Below, in pieces: positions 23,575 through 35,000 of a DNA stretch of 64,000 nucleotides. The stretch covers positions 2,899,501 to 2,963,500 of the forward strand of contig CM067080.1 of NCBI GenBank assembly GCA_033980235.1, written 5' to 3'. The position numbers were made by a program, and so were the translations under genes. Below the pieces are notes generated by a model, which saw nothing but the letters and a program-made list of their open reading frames with translations, was not told where the DNA came from and searched no databases. Source of the stretch: Diadema setosum (lineage: Eukaryota > Echinodermata > Echinoidea > Diadematoida > Diadematidae). Position 1 is the first letter of the stretch. Every line of letters starts with the position of its first letter.

Positions 23575-23647
23575 GTCCCTGAAAACGTCGGGCCAGATCT
23601 GGTATGATGCATACTATCATCTACAGGATCAGTATGAAGAAAACTAA
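23575..23647 (+). CDS. FADS: Desaturase exon K, C-terminus and stop
   Basis: 73 nt, phase 2 to stop TAA (23645-23647). The acceptor follows CCATTCTCTTTCAG. It encodes SLKTSGQIWYDAYYHLQDQY and ends EEN, matching SLKKSGKLWLDAYLHK of FADS2. The tail is a few residues longer than in vertebrates and acidic, without a KKxx-type ER signal. Confidence 0.96.
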
Positions 23648-24368
23648 CCACAAATTGCTTGTAAACTTAGCAGTGGGTGAATGATGTAATTTTAGAGTAT
23701 GCACAGAGCAATTTCGCTTCCCAAATTTTGTACTTGGTTTGCCGTTTGTTCTGTTTCTTGTAGTTAGAGAACAAGTGTGACTAAATCAGTCAGAATTTGG
23801 TCTAGAGTATAATTGGGATGTGTTTATGATTTTCTGTGACAGCAAAATCTGTTCCATTGCACTGAAGTGCACTGAAAATGTATGTAATGTGTGTGTTATT
23901 GGCATCATAACTGTGTAAATGTTGAGATCACTCTGGATTTTTTTTTTTTTCAGGTCAACATTACTGAAGACTTGCATGAGCTGTTTTTATCTAGGGTTTT
24001 GTAAAGAATAGAATGAGAATTTTAAAGAGAAACAAAAATGTGCAGTAAAACATATCTAGGGAAGCTTAAACAATGCCATCACTCACCCCTGAGCAGACAA
24101 AATCAGAACAGAACAAGACACAAGTGGAGTATTAAAGCATGTAATCCTGGATCTGAAATCTGGAGAATTGTCAACATACCTGTTTGTTGCCTTAGATTTA
24201 TCATTTTAAAAGGAAAGCAGTGGCATATCTATTCCTAGGACACACATTGTCTGATTGGGGATTGATCCATTTACTGAGGCATTGTGATGCTCCAGTCTCT
24301 CGTGAATGGCAAGGTGACAGAAATCAGGATGAGTTGGAGGGCTGTGTGAAACCCGCACACAATAATGA

Positions 24369-24757
24369 TTAAAGGGATGGTACAGTATTGGTGGAGATGA
24401 AAATTGGGCTTTAACTTTTTTGCAAGAATCCAAGAAAACACTTAGAAAAAGTACAGAGCATACCATTTTAAGAGGAATTTGAAGTTTATTTGATGAAAAT
24501 CGGGTTTGGAATAGCTGAAACATTCAAAAACAAAGTAAAACAAAACGATTGTAATAAAATGTGTGTCCCACACTTTATTAGGATCGCTCTGTTTTGGATA
24601 TCTCAGCCATTTCAAAATCAATTTTCATCAAATAAACGTTGAAATCCTTATAGAATTACATGCTCGTTCATATTTCATAAGAGGTTTCTCAATATCTCAC
24701 CAAAAAATGATAAAAACCTGAAGTTAAGTCTCAACCAAAACTATATGATCCCTTTAA
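24369..24757. mobile_element. TTAA repeat family 2 copy
   Basis: Begins TTAAAGGGATGGTACAG and ends TATATGATCCCTTTAA. The internal words match the copies at 3558 and 34086. It lies ~720 bases after the desaturase stop, possibly within its 3' UTR. Confidence 0.84.
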
Positions 24758-24922
24758 GTTTTCATCCCTCTATGCCAAGTGGCAGAGAAACCAAACCAGC
24801 ATATGTGCTGACTAACATATGAAGCACATTGAAGGATGTGAAGAGAACAAAGTCTTACAGATATACAATTGTAGGACACTTTATAGCACGCTGGAATAGA
24901 GGCAGTAATTTCTGATGTGTTC

Positions 24923-25015
24923 TTAACCCGTTGAGGACGAGTCCCGAGTATACTCTTGCAAGCGTCTATGGGAAATGCGTGTTGTAGCAAAATCAAACCG
25001 TCCTCAACGGGTTAA
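24923..25015. mobile_element. TTAA repeat family 4, copy 4
   Basis: 93 bp from TTAACCCGTTGAGGACGAGT to CCGTCCTCAACGGGTTAA, the best-preserved copy in the window. Confidence 0.9.
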
Positions 25016-27534
25016 GATTTTGGTCCACATTACTCTTATCACCAAAATACCAGTTGAGGGTGATGTTGTGTGAAAGTGGACTGCAATTGACAGCTACTGC
25101 CCACTACTCACATACCAACCTGACATCGCTTCTCGCAAGCTTGTGTGAGTGACCTATTGCTCAATTGTGTAAATACATGTATCTACTCTGCAGGTCTCAT
25201 TGAGATATTGACATTCTTTTCTTTTGTGTGTTGTAATGCTGTAATTGAAACAAAGAACAAAAATTAAGTGTTAAAAAGTGTAACATGCCCCCACACCCAT
25301 GTTTTCCATTTTAGGAGCAGGGTGGGGGATCACTTACGGAAGTAGCCCATCGGATTCGTCATGGTAATGTGGAAGAGAAATTCTAGTTGTGGAATCTTTC
25401 ATCAGTATCTCAAAATCAAGTCATAGTTGTAGCTGCAGTGTTACATTATCTAATAGGATGAGGATGAGGTGAGTGACAGATGACCCTGTGCCTCTATCAG
25501 AACTGCAGTGAACATGAAGAATGGATTGAATTTCTCCATGCCTTGCCATCAATTTATACACAAACTTAAGAGGAATTCTGTGGAATTTTAGACAGGCAAG
25601 AGACATAATGAAAGAAAATTTCTGCATAGATGTGATGTGGTGATTTGGTAAACTGTAGTGCTGTGACAATTGTACAGTTGCATTTTCAACTGCATGTGTG
25701 TTAAAGATGCTAATTTTTTAACTTTTTGTTTGTGTGTGCCAAGGATTATGGTAAAATGAAAAAGGACATATGGTTTATTTGTTTTCTAATAATTTCTCAG
25801 GCAAACTAAAATACCTGGAAACCTAATACATTGTTTGATATCATGAGATGCTCATGTATTGTCTTTAATAAACAAAAAATTAATTGTAAGTGATTTGGTA
25901 TGCAACCAAAATATCTACCTTGATATAAGCCTGACATGGATCTGCAAGAGTACATTGTAGATTCTGTCAAATTGAGACACCACCACAATCATTACCTCAA
26001 GTATTGGAAATAATGATGTATCAATCACCAAAGGGGTTCATTGTACCCTGTGCCTGTGCCTACAGTAAACATTAAATCACACAGTGTTTATCTGTTATGT
26101 GGGATTTGAGAAATTACTCATCACTCCTTCTTTTCTTTTCTTTCTTTTTTTTTTTTGTTGTTGTTGTAGGCAACAGTGCCAGCAGATTTCACTTTGTCTG
26201 TTGTCAACACGTAACTCTCAGAAATTTATTTTTCTTAGCATTTATACGCAGCTTGAATGTCCTATGCATTTATGTTTATTAGTCTATTTTCAGACTTGAC
26301 AAGAGGAATTTACTTGAATACCAGCATGCAAATTGGAGCATATCAGTGTATAAGGGGATGTGGGTGTGGACGCAATAGACAAGATCGCTGGTTCAGATCC
26401 CAAGTGATAGGTAAGCTTTCAGGCAAGATGTATACGTCCCTAATGACCCTGTTGTGGATGGGTTACCTCACAGTGCTGGGATAGGAATAATGCCAGGGTC
26501 CTCTATGAAAAAGAGTGCTTTCACTCAGAGGCTGCCCTGGACAGATTTTTACAATCATCCCAGATCAAGCAACATGCGAGAAATGTATTTCTAATGAGAG
26601 ATCTCATTGTATTTTAGACCTTGTATGTGGGTTTAAAGAATCTGCCTCCAAAGACACCAAATGCAGGATTTGTACTTTTTATTCTCCTTTTTTTGTAAGT
26701 TCTTATTCACATAATGTGACATAATGTTTGTGAATCATGGTATGCCTGTGATACATGTGGAGGGGATATCGTAAAGTTGTGTTGCAGGACAGTTTGCTTA
26801 TGGAAGCAATGAGAATTCAGTCTGTGGCAAGTAATCTAAAGTAGTGCTTATTGAATCAAGCTTTTGTGTAAAGAAGGATACACATCACTGTGCTTTTCAT
26901 TTTTTTAAATGATCATATTTCCGTATTAGGTAATTCATGATCCAATTTCAGGTTGTGACAATGATTATGATGTGCTGAAATTTGAAAAAGGCAAAATCTA
27001 TTTCTAGACTATTTTATGCAAATGCTCATTTTCAAAAACCATGCAGATATTTTTGTAACCTGATAGTTCTCATATACATCCACTTGTGCAAATGAATTCT
27101 ATGATAGTTTTGGGTTCTTTATGAATTAGTATGTAGTAAAACTTTGCCATTCTGAATGGCATTGTTATTCCACTTGATTGGCAAAGTACTGTACATAAAC
27201 AAGTAGCTTTAATATCAAAGCTTTACTAGAGTAATAGGCTTTAGCAAAAGTTAGCACTGTAGAAGTAGTTAAACAAAGTGTAGATGGTTATCAAGAAGGT
27301 ATTTCTCATGATGGAAACCATCTTGGTTAGATGGGAACAAGTGAAGAGTTTGTTCGCAAAAACCGATAAGTCCATATTTGCCAAATGGAGATATTTGCGA
27401 TTAAAGGTCAAGAAAAACAAAGAGAATAATAAGAAAATATTTGGTTCTTTTGACCATAACTTCAAAAATTTACCTTTATATGTAGTGATCAATATGTCAT
27501 TTAAGGACGTTCCTCAGTTGAGTTTGTGCGCATC

Positions 27535-27860
27535 CTAGCTGCGCAGGTGTCAGTGACGTAACAAAGAGCGTAGAAGCGCACGCACGAGTGATGAGCTGAG
27601 CTAGCTGAGCGGAGCAGCTGCTAGTAGATCGAGCTAGAGTGTGGTGTGTACGTACGGATACCCGACAGCTCCCCACCGAGGCCGCGCCGGGCAGCCGCTC
27701 TGGGCGGCCTCGCTCGGCTCGCGTGCCGACTGTACGCGTTACAATCTGTACATGTACCACGCAAAGTTCAGCGGTCCGAGCAGCATGTACGTGGTCATTG
27801 TAACACAACACTGATTGACGGAATCGCGAAGCATGGAAGTGGAACAGAGCTGTTTTCATT
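27535..27860. promoter_or_regulatory. CpG-rich segment inside the 27501 element
   Basis: Sharply GC- and CpG-richer than its surroundings (CGTACGGATACCCGACAG, GGCCGCGCCGGGCAGCCG) with a CRE-like TGACGTAA at ~27552. Open frames here on both strands are unrecognised. It may be an internal promoter; inference only. Confidence 0.35.
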
Positions 27861-28308
27861 TTCAATCCATAGATCTATTTTGTGACATGGAGTTCATTAT
27901 CCAGTCATCAACAGGGTAAAGTCGAGTGCTAAGGTACCAAGGGCCTATAGGCCCTAGTCGGGGTCAAAGGCTCACTCAGAGACTCCAACTCTCCCGTTTT
28001 CGACGGGAGATCTCCCGCCGAAAACCCATTTTTGCAAAATCTCCCGTTCTCCCGTTTGAGATTTAATTTCTCCCGCCCTGGCTCTTTGACCCCCGTTGGA
28101 AAGGAGTTCTTACATATTTCTATCGTATGTTGAAAAAATAAGCATTAGATAGCACCAGAGAGCATCTAGAACTCTGGGAATTTCGCGTTTCGCACACATC
28201 AACTTTGAGTCTCCCGTTTGCTATGGGTTTCAGGCGGGAGAATCTCCAGATCAGAAGGTACTTTGGGTTGGAGTCTCTGCTCACTAGTCTATTGGACTAG
28301 GTGTTAAA

Positions 28309-28355
28309 ACAACAACAACAACAACAACAACAACAATAACAACAACAACAACAAA
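28309..28355 (+). repeat. (CAA)n microsatellite
   Basis: About fourteen CAA/ACA units with one AAT interruption, inside the 27501 element. Confidence 0.9.
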
Positions 28356-29019
28356 ACAAGCATATGACACACATTTCATCTTTAGGTCTAGCAGCTAAAA
28401 CAATCTGAGCGTCTCTGTTAAAATCTAAATTAGACATAAACTTGTCATTACTAGTAATACAAAATATTGGGTTTTTTTTATTTTTGGTTACAAAATACAA
28501 GGTCATAACACGAAAGTATTATCAAACAAGACTATTCATCACTTTCACCATTCATATATCATTTTTTTATTACCAAATCTGGTGTAACAAAAGGAGAATC
28601 ATTATTTTTTCCGGGAGGGGGGGGGGGGGGAGGTACTTCTCCATAGCTTACAACACGCACTTTACCAACCACTGCAACAACCAACACATGCAATCTACAA
28701 TCAACGTCAGTGTATTAAGATTAGTTTTTCATTTTGAGGACCGTCAGACTAATGCCAAAACTCCCATTTCCTTATATTTATTCTTCTTCCTCCATTATCA
28801 CTTTTTGTACATGGTTACAGCAAGTGGGTAAAACAAACAAACAAGCGTGCATATCAATGATATGGAGTTTTCCACGCTTGCATCCACATAATATCATTAT
28901 AGCTGTGGAAGGGAAATGATAACAAAAACGCACATGGACCTTTCTTTCTGAATATTTGTCACCATATCACTGCAATTGTGACATGTTTTTTTTTTTTTTG
29001 TTTGTGTGTGTGTGTCTTT

Positions 29020-30410
29020 TAAAGAAAATGGGGTTTCGAGTGAACCGCATGAGATTCATGCATCCTAGCAGGGTATATCTCTGCATTGGTTCCTGACCAG
29101 ATTTGGGGATATAGGTTTTGATTGTACAGCATGGCATTCACGAACCCCACCTATAATCAGGAAACCCACGAGAGGTTTATAACCAGATTTTGGGGTCCGG
29201 TGAGGTGATTTCTATCATCTGGGGATGCTGCCAGCACAAAAATTAGGACATGAACCCCCACTTTTTATTATTTTTCTGGAATTAGTAAGCCTTCTTCTAT
29301 AATTTGGCAAAGTTTCGTGAAAATGACATGGGTTTTGAATGAACAGCTAGCATAAGTTTTATGAACCCACTTGTCAGGGTATCCCTGCATAGGTTCTTGA
29401 CCAGATTTTGGGGGCTTACGATGATATATGTCGCATGGGGGCGCTGCTAGCACAAAAACGAGCGCATGAACCCCAACTTTCAATTATTTTTCTGGAATTA
29501 GTAAGCCTTCGTCTACAATTTGGTCAAGTTTGGTGAAATTGACATGGGTTTTGAATGAACAGCATAAGCCTAATGAACTCATCTTGTCAGGGCATCCCTG
29601 CATAGGTTCCTGACCAGATTTTGGGGACATACGATGATATATGTCGCATGAGGGCGCTGCTAGCACAAAAACGAGCACATGAACCCCCACTTTTAATTAT
29701 TTTTCTGGAATAAGTAAGTCTTCTTCTACAATTTGGTGAAGTTTCGTGAAATTGACATGGGTTTTGAATGTACAGCATGAGATTTATGAACCCCACCCTG
29801 TCAGAGCGTCCATGCGTAGGTTCCTGACCAGATTTTGGGGTCGTAATGTAGTATATGTCGCATGGGGGCGCTGCTAGCACAAAAACGAGCACATGAACCC
29901 CCACTTTTGATTGTTTTTCTGGTATTAGTGAGCCTTTTTCTACAATTTAGTCAATTTTCATGAATTTGACATGGGTTTTGAATGTACAGCATAAGTTTTA
30001 TGAACCCACCCTGTCAGGGCATCCCTACATAGGTTCCTGACCAGATTTTGGGGACTTACGATGATATATGTCGCATAGGGGCGCTGCTAGCACAAAAACG
30101 AGCACATGAACCCCCACTTTTGATTGTTTTTCTGGAATAAGTAAGCCTCTGTCTACAATTTGGTGAAGTTTCGTGAAATTGACATGGGTTTTGAATGTAC
30201 AGCATAAGTTTTATGAACGTTGTCCTTTTGCTCACCCCTAACAGAAAACGTCGATGAGAAGGATTTGAGAGATTTCGGTGTTTTCTGTCGCGTGAGGGCG
30301 CTGCTTGCTGAAGAATGAGAGTGTAAACCCTAACTTTAAAACCTTTTCCTCGTTTTGGGTACCCTTTTCTGCAATTCTTGCAAATTTGGAGAAAATAACG
30401 TGGATTTTGA
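29020..30410 (+). repeat. ~214-bp tandem array, about six units
   Basis: The phrase GGGTTTTGAATG recurs at 29330, 29546, 29759, 29973 and 30186 (spacings 216, 213, 214, 213). Diverged units lie on each side. Each unit carries CCTGACCAGATTTTGGGG and GGGGGCGCTGCTAGCACAAA. The apparent repeated minus-strand frames (VLVFVLAAPPCDIYH) are the same array read antisense. Confidence 0.93.
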
Positions 30411-30744
30411 AAGAATTATGAGGATTTACGTTTGTCATTGCAGATTTTGATGCCAATGGTCTTGATCATGTAACGCTATCATTTTGGTACAGGACGGCAG
30501 ATTAGTCATATTCTTCAAAGTCCCGTAGAAGAAAAACAAGCACATGAACCTATGATTTCATTTACATATTTGGGCTTCGGATGGGTCAAAGTTACGGTAT
30601 GGAAAGTTTCAAGAAAATGACATGGATTTCACTTTAACTGAGGAACGTCCTTAAAAGGTATTATTTTGTACTTTAAGACAGAGACCGAACTTCAAAATCT
30701 TCAAAAATGGACTTATCGGTTTTTGCGAACAAACTCTTCAAGTC

Positions 30745-33660
30745 CTTCCCTAAGAGGGCTGTGGTATCCATGGAGTATTGATCCAACAGACAAAGATTCT
30801 GATGGAAGGGGCAGAAGTATCCAGGCTTGTGTGATGAATTACAGCATCATTAATCTGGAATTGTCCTATGAGGGAAACATTCACTGTTGCCAATTAAAAA
30901 ATTTAAACAATCAAAAAGAATACCTCACTAAATATGTCATTGTGTTGGTTATGTTATTTGTTGTTCTTGACAAGCTTGCAGCCAGATAGTGCTGGAATGA
31001 TAGAGATAATGATTAGAAATAAAACTGTGGCTGCAAAGACTGCTTTTTATGTACCATCTCCATTTGTAGCAGTTGATGACCATTTTGCAGACTAACACAA
31101 CTTCATCACCCACATGTACAACAGAAGGGACGATTTCTTCTTTTCATGCCGACTGTCGCATCTTGCTAACAAACTGTGGACTGTATGTTTTACAGTGCCA
31201 AAACATTGTGTCAGCTCTATGCATTCATTACTAACTTTTAGCTAAATTTGAAACTATTTTAAGCAAAGCAGTTGGTAGGTGTCCATGGTCTTGATTGGAC
31301 CATGTAGTAATTCTGCTTCAGTCAAAAATCTTAGAATGCTTTTGATTAGAGACAAAATCAAGATAACATAAGAAGCAACTGTTTTTCTCTCATTTGTCTA
31401 ATATGCTTAATATATTTTTTGCCAATATTCAAGCGTCTGATTAACATTTTACTTTGTTTCTGTTTTATTTTGTTTTAGTTCTTTTGATAGTAACCCAAAA
31501 TGCCATGTTAGTGCAATTGTAAACCCTCACATGTAAGCTGTTGATGCAGCACAATGTGCTAGAAAAATGTAGATTTATATTGAGAAAAGTAAAGTTGACT
31601 GAATTACTAGCGTAGATTTCCTCTGTGCAAAACTTAGTTGCACACCAGTCAGACATTTGTGATGACACAATGCATTTGAACTTTGTCTGGAGTGACCATC
31701 AGCATTGCAGAAAGTCATGTGCTAGATTTTTCACTCATGTGAGTACCAATATTTCAAACAGGCTATCATGTCAAGGAATTAATCTTTTTTTATGTGCTTG
31801 TATTCTTGTGTTGGTCATTTTATGTGACTACTTACAAGTATTGTGCTTATGTGGTGATTTTGCTAGTTGCCTCTAAAGAGGAGAATTTTCAAACATTTGG
31901 AAAACATTCAAAGACTGTTGACCACTTAGTTCGTAATTGAGGCCCATACATGGTTTTAAGTGTTGCTCATGAACATCTACTGTCTTGCATGCATGGCAGA
32001 AGGAATAGCTTGATGTACGTGTTTACTGGAAGGTTGATCTTGAATTTAATGTTTGTAGTGGACTGTGTACTGTGTGGTATACTGTGTACAAATTCTTTTA
32101 GAATCTGCAGACAGTTTTGTTGTCTGAGCAGATTAAAAAGACTTGTCAACTCCTGTCTGCATGCATGCATATTTAATAGAGCAAAATAATGACAGTGATT
32201 CAATCAATGTTTTACAAAGAAGTATGAATGCAGTGTTCTGTTTTGTTTTGACTTTTTTCCCCTATATTGTCATATGAGTATGTTACATTAAAAGTGTACA
32301 AATATGAGATTCTAAATCTTTGATGAAGGTTATGAAATATAAAGAAGCAAAATACCCTTACAAATAAAAATCTCCTGTATAAGGCCATTTCATAAATTCT
32401 TTTTTGTGTAATAAGAATTTACATTATGTCAGTTAACTCATCATGTCTTTTAGCAATGTATATTGTACTCTGTTTTGACATTGAGACAAATTGGCTGTCT
32501 TTTTTTTAATATATATGAAATAGTAATTTCAAATATATAATCTGAGAACCAAAGAGAGTGAGAACATTTCTTTCTTTCTTTTTATTAATTGGCCTTGTAC
32601 TAAACAAAAAAATAAAAAAAACACACTTTTTTTTCTGCATAAGTTCCAAGAAAAATAGTACTAACTTGTTCTGCTGGTAATGCAATGATTGAACATAAAA
32701 ACATGGAGGGCATCTATGATTCACATTACTTTTTGTTGTTGACAAGTAGGAGAAATGTGCTTGTTTTTGTGGAACGGTAAAATACTTTCTCCTTTTGAAG
32801 TGAAAAGAACAAAGTGGTTTGTATTGTATGTACGTAAACGAAGTGTCAGATGTAAACGCTGTGTGTGAAGGAAATGATTTGGTTGCTGTTGTTTCTTTCT
32901 GGTTCATTAATGATCTTCGCTTCCGTACCAAGAAAAGAATGTAGATATAAATGCTGTTAATGTAGTAACACACCGTACCTTTAAAGTTTAATTTCAAAGA
33001 TGTAGGCAACTACATTTGCAAATTTATACTAATCATGTCCTTATAGCATGTATTAGAACATTTACTCCCTCTTCTTTTATCAATCTGAAAGGTACATTGT
33101 ATATGGAAAGATTTGTTCTTAAATCTACTACAATAAAATCAAGGAAATCTTAATTTTTTAGATAGAAACAGGTTATGGGTCATTATGGTCATTTATGTAG
33201 TAACTGCAGTTATTACAGTGTAAAATAAATGCAACTTTTCAATATCAAACCTACCCCCAGATCCTGTACATCTGGATGGTTTCATTTTGCAGCATTCATT
33301 TATTATCCATTTACCCAAGATGTACTTGTTTATTGGGGACAAAAACTGGCAATTTGTCAATCAGTTGCAATGAAAACTGTAATTTCTGTATCATGTTCAG
33401 TAATTTTACATCCTGTTAAACTGACTTTGATGCCGATTGCAAAGCACTGTAAAGATTGCATAGCCTTTCTTTTTTTATTTTTTACTGTGATACTTGTCCA
33501 AATATTCTTGCAATGTTTACATTGTAAACAGACTTTGGAAAAAATGACAGAAATAAATTTGATAGATGAAATCTCATTAGCTTTTACCTGATATTCAAAT
33601 GCTTTGTTCTCACTCCAGTTGTTGCTGCTTGGATATTCAACTCTGAACTACCTGAATACC
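30745..33660. other. Intergenic, no feature recognised
   Basis: AT-rich DNA between the desaturase and the zinc-finger gene. No convincing exon, RNA gene or bounded repeat was seen. The longest frame (minus, 32506-33009) has random-looking composition. Confidence 0.5.
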
Positions 33661-33664
33661 GTGG

Positions 33665-33883
33665 TACTGTAAAAGTGGAAGTTTCCGTGGTGTTGAAATT
33701 TTAGCGCATTTCGCGCAACCATAAGCTAGCGCAAAAATAAAAGCACGTGAATATTTTTGCTTGCCGTATGTTCCAGTAGTAGATGTCTTGATTCCATGGC
33801 ATTAAAAACACTCGGAACTCTTCTTAACTGGCCGAGCGCAAAAAATTAGTCGCGCGAAAATACATGTATCCACCTTTTCAGTA
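33665..33883. mobile_element. Palindromic repeat family 6 (TACTGTAAAAGTGGA)
   Basis: Begins TACTGTAAAAGTGGAAG and ends ATCCACCTTTTCAGTA. The interior is rich in CGCGCAA/GCGCAAAA words. A related copy is at 49392-49658. Confidence 0.8.
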
Positions 33884-34085
33884 CTGTGGCATTTCGCTGT
33901 GGGGTTGACAAAAGCTTGCATCTTAAAAGTGTCTCATGTTCAGGAGAGAAAAAAAAAAAATTCAGCCAAACCACTGTAACAAATGGGATCACATTTCCTT
34001 TGACATGCCATGGTGGCTTCTTTTGGGGGGTAAGACAGCTTGGATTTGGACAGGACATCATTTAAATGATGATCTGACAATTAAT

Positions 34086-34865
34086 CTTAAAGGGACTGTA
34101 CAGTACTGGTTGAGGTGGGGATTCATGCTTTGAACATTCCTAAGTGAGATAATGAGAAATCTCATATGAAATATGAAAGAGCATACAATTTTAAGAAGGA
34201 TTCAATGTTTATTTGATGAAAATTGGTTTTCAAATGGCCGAGATATCCAAAAAAGTGATAATAATAAAAGGCAACAGGCCACACTTTTATTAGGATCTCT
34301 TTGTTTCACCTTGTTTTTGGATATCTCGGCCATTTCAAAACCGATTTTCATCAAATAAACTTTTGATACCCCTTAGAATTGCATGCTCTTTGACATCTCA
34401 TAGAGTGGTTTCTGAATATCTCGCAAAATGTTAAAAGCTAAATCCTCACCTCGACCAGAACTGTACACACCCTTTAAAGGGTGTGTACAGTTCTGGTCGA
34501 GGTGAAGATTTAGCTTTTAACATTTTGTGAGATATTCAGAAACCACTTTATGAGATGTCAAAGAGCATGCAGTTCTAAGGGGTATCAAAAGTTTATTCGA
34601 TGAAAATCGGTTTTGAAATGGCTGAGATATCCAAAAACAAGGTGAAACAAAGAGATACTAATAAAGTTGGGGCATGTCGCCTTTTATTATTAGCACTTTT
34701 TTGGATATCTCAGCCGTTTGAAAACCAATTTTCATCAAATAAACGTTGAATCCTTTTTAAAATTACATGCTCTTTCATATATCATAAGAGGCTTTTCAGT
34801 ATCTCACTTAGGAATGTTCAAAACATGAATCCCTACCTCAACCAGTACTGTACAGTGCCTTTAAG
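34086..34865. repeat. 780-bp near-perfect palindrome of two family 2 elements
   Basis: Two family 2 copies are fused tail to tail about a centre at 34475/34476 (CACACCCTTTAAAGGGTGTG). The outer ends CTTAAAGG (34086) and CCTTTAAG (34865) are exactly equidistant from the centre. Each half is itself an imperfect inverted repeat. There is no spacer and no coding content. Confidence 0.92.
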
Positions 34866-34920
34866 AGTGATTTTCACCAAAATTTTAGATACAAGGTCTT
34901 GTCACTCCACGAACAATATG

Positions 34921-34921
<1 letters not shown>

Positions 34922-34953
<32 letters not shown>
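34922..34953 (+). repeat. (AC)n microsatellite
   Basis: About sixteen uninterrupted AC units. Confidence 0.95.
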
Positions 34954-34955
<2 letters not shown>

Positions 34956-35000
34956 TTATATCCATTTCATTCAGTGCGCCTCACTCTATGCAAAGTGGTA

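Larger units (their letters stand above)
2155..23647 (+). other. FADS: Front-end fatty acid desaturase gene, 3' portion (11 coding exons)
   Basis: The gene span covers exons A-K listed separately. Joined, they encode 377 residues plus TAA. Front-end desaturases are ER membrane di-iron enzymes that insert a double bond between an existing one and the carboxyl end of a polyunsaturated fatty acyl chain, using electrons from a fused cytochrome b5 domain. Seen here: histidine boxes HDFGH, HYQHH and QIEHH, hydrophobic segments in exons B, F and G, and the family-typical LFPTMPRHN after box 3. All ten introns have GT...AG ends and compatible phases. The cytochrome b5 domain (HPGG motif) is absent from positions 1-2154, so the 5' end lies left of the window. 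The visible length fits a ~440-residue family member minus that domain. The family is certain; regioselectivity (delta-5, -6, -8) cannot be read from sequence. From memory, sea urchin FadsA and FadsC2 act as delta-5 and delta-8 enzymes. Confidence 0.96.
23648..25900 (+). other. Probable desaturase 3' UTR and downstream flank
   Basis: No coding potential follows the stop. The stretch contains one 390-bp TTAA-bounded repeat and one 93-bp repeat, listed separately. An AATAAA hexamer in the context TTTAATAAACAAA lies near 25867 and is one possible polyadenylation signal. The real transcript end cannot be fixed from sequence. Confidence 0.35.
27501..30654. mobile_element. 3.15-kb non-autonomous TTAA element
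   Basis: Bounded by TTAA-GGACGTTCCTCAGTT and AACTGAGGAACGTCC-TTAA: a perfect 15-bp terminal inverted repeat with a TTAA duplication. Contents from left: a CpG-rich segment (27535-27860), a segment with repeated CTCCCGTTTTCGACGGGAG-like words (~27985-28265), a (CAA)n run, a ~214-bp tandem array, and a unique right end. No transposase-like frame is present, so it would need factors in trans. Confidence 0.88.
27339..30743. repeat. Outer inverted repeat enclosing a nested element
   Basis: Left arm 27339-27375 and right arm 30707-30743 are 36/37 identical as reverse complements (core GAGTTTGTTCGCAAAAACCG). They flank the inserted TTAA element at 27501-30654. The host element is therefore a shorter palindromic repeat split by a later insertion. 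Confidence 0.85.

Noticed and set aside
26340..26420. B-box-like GGTTCAGATCC resembling a tRNA or SINE promoter
   Set aside because: No cloverleaf could be drawn with correct arm spacing and no clear A box; at most an old SINE fragment.
29268..29904. Repeated minus-strand frames sharing VLVFVLAAPPCDIYH
   Set aside because: These are one tandem DNA repeat read in the same frame, without start or family features; not a repetitive protein.
32506..33009. Minus-strand 167-codon open frame
   Set aside because: Random-looking composition in AT-rich DNA, with no domain, splice context or neighbours to support it.
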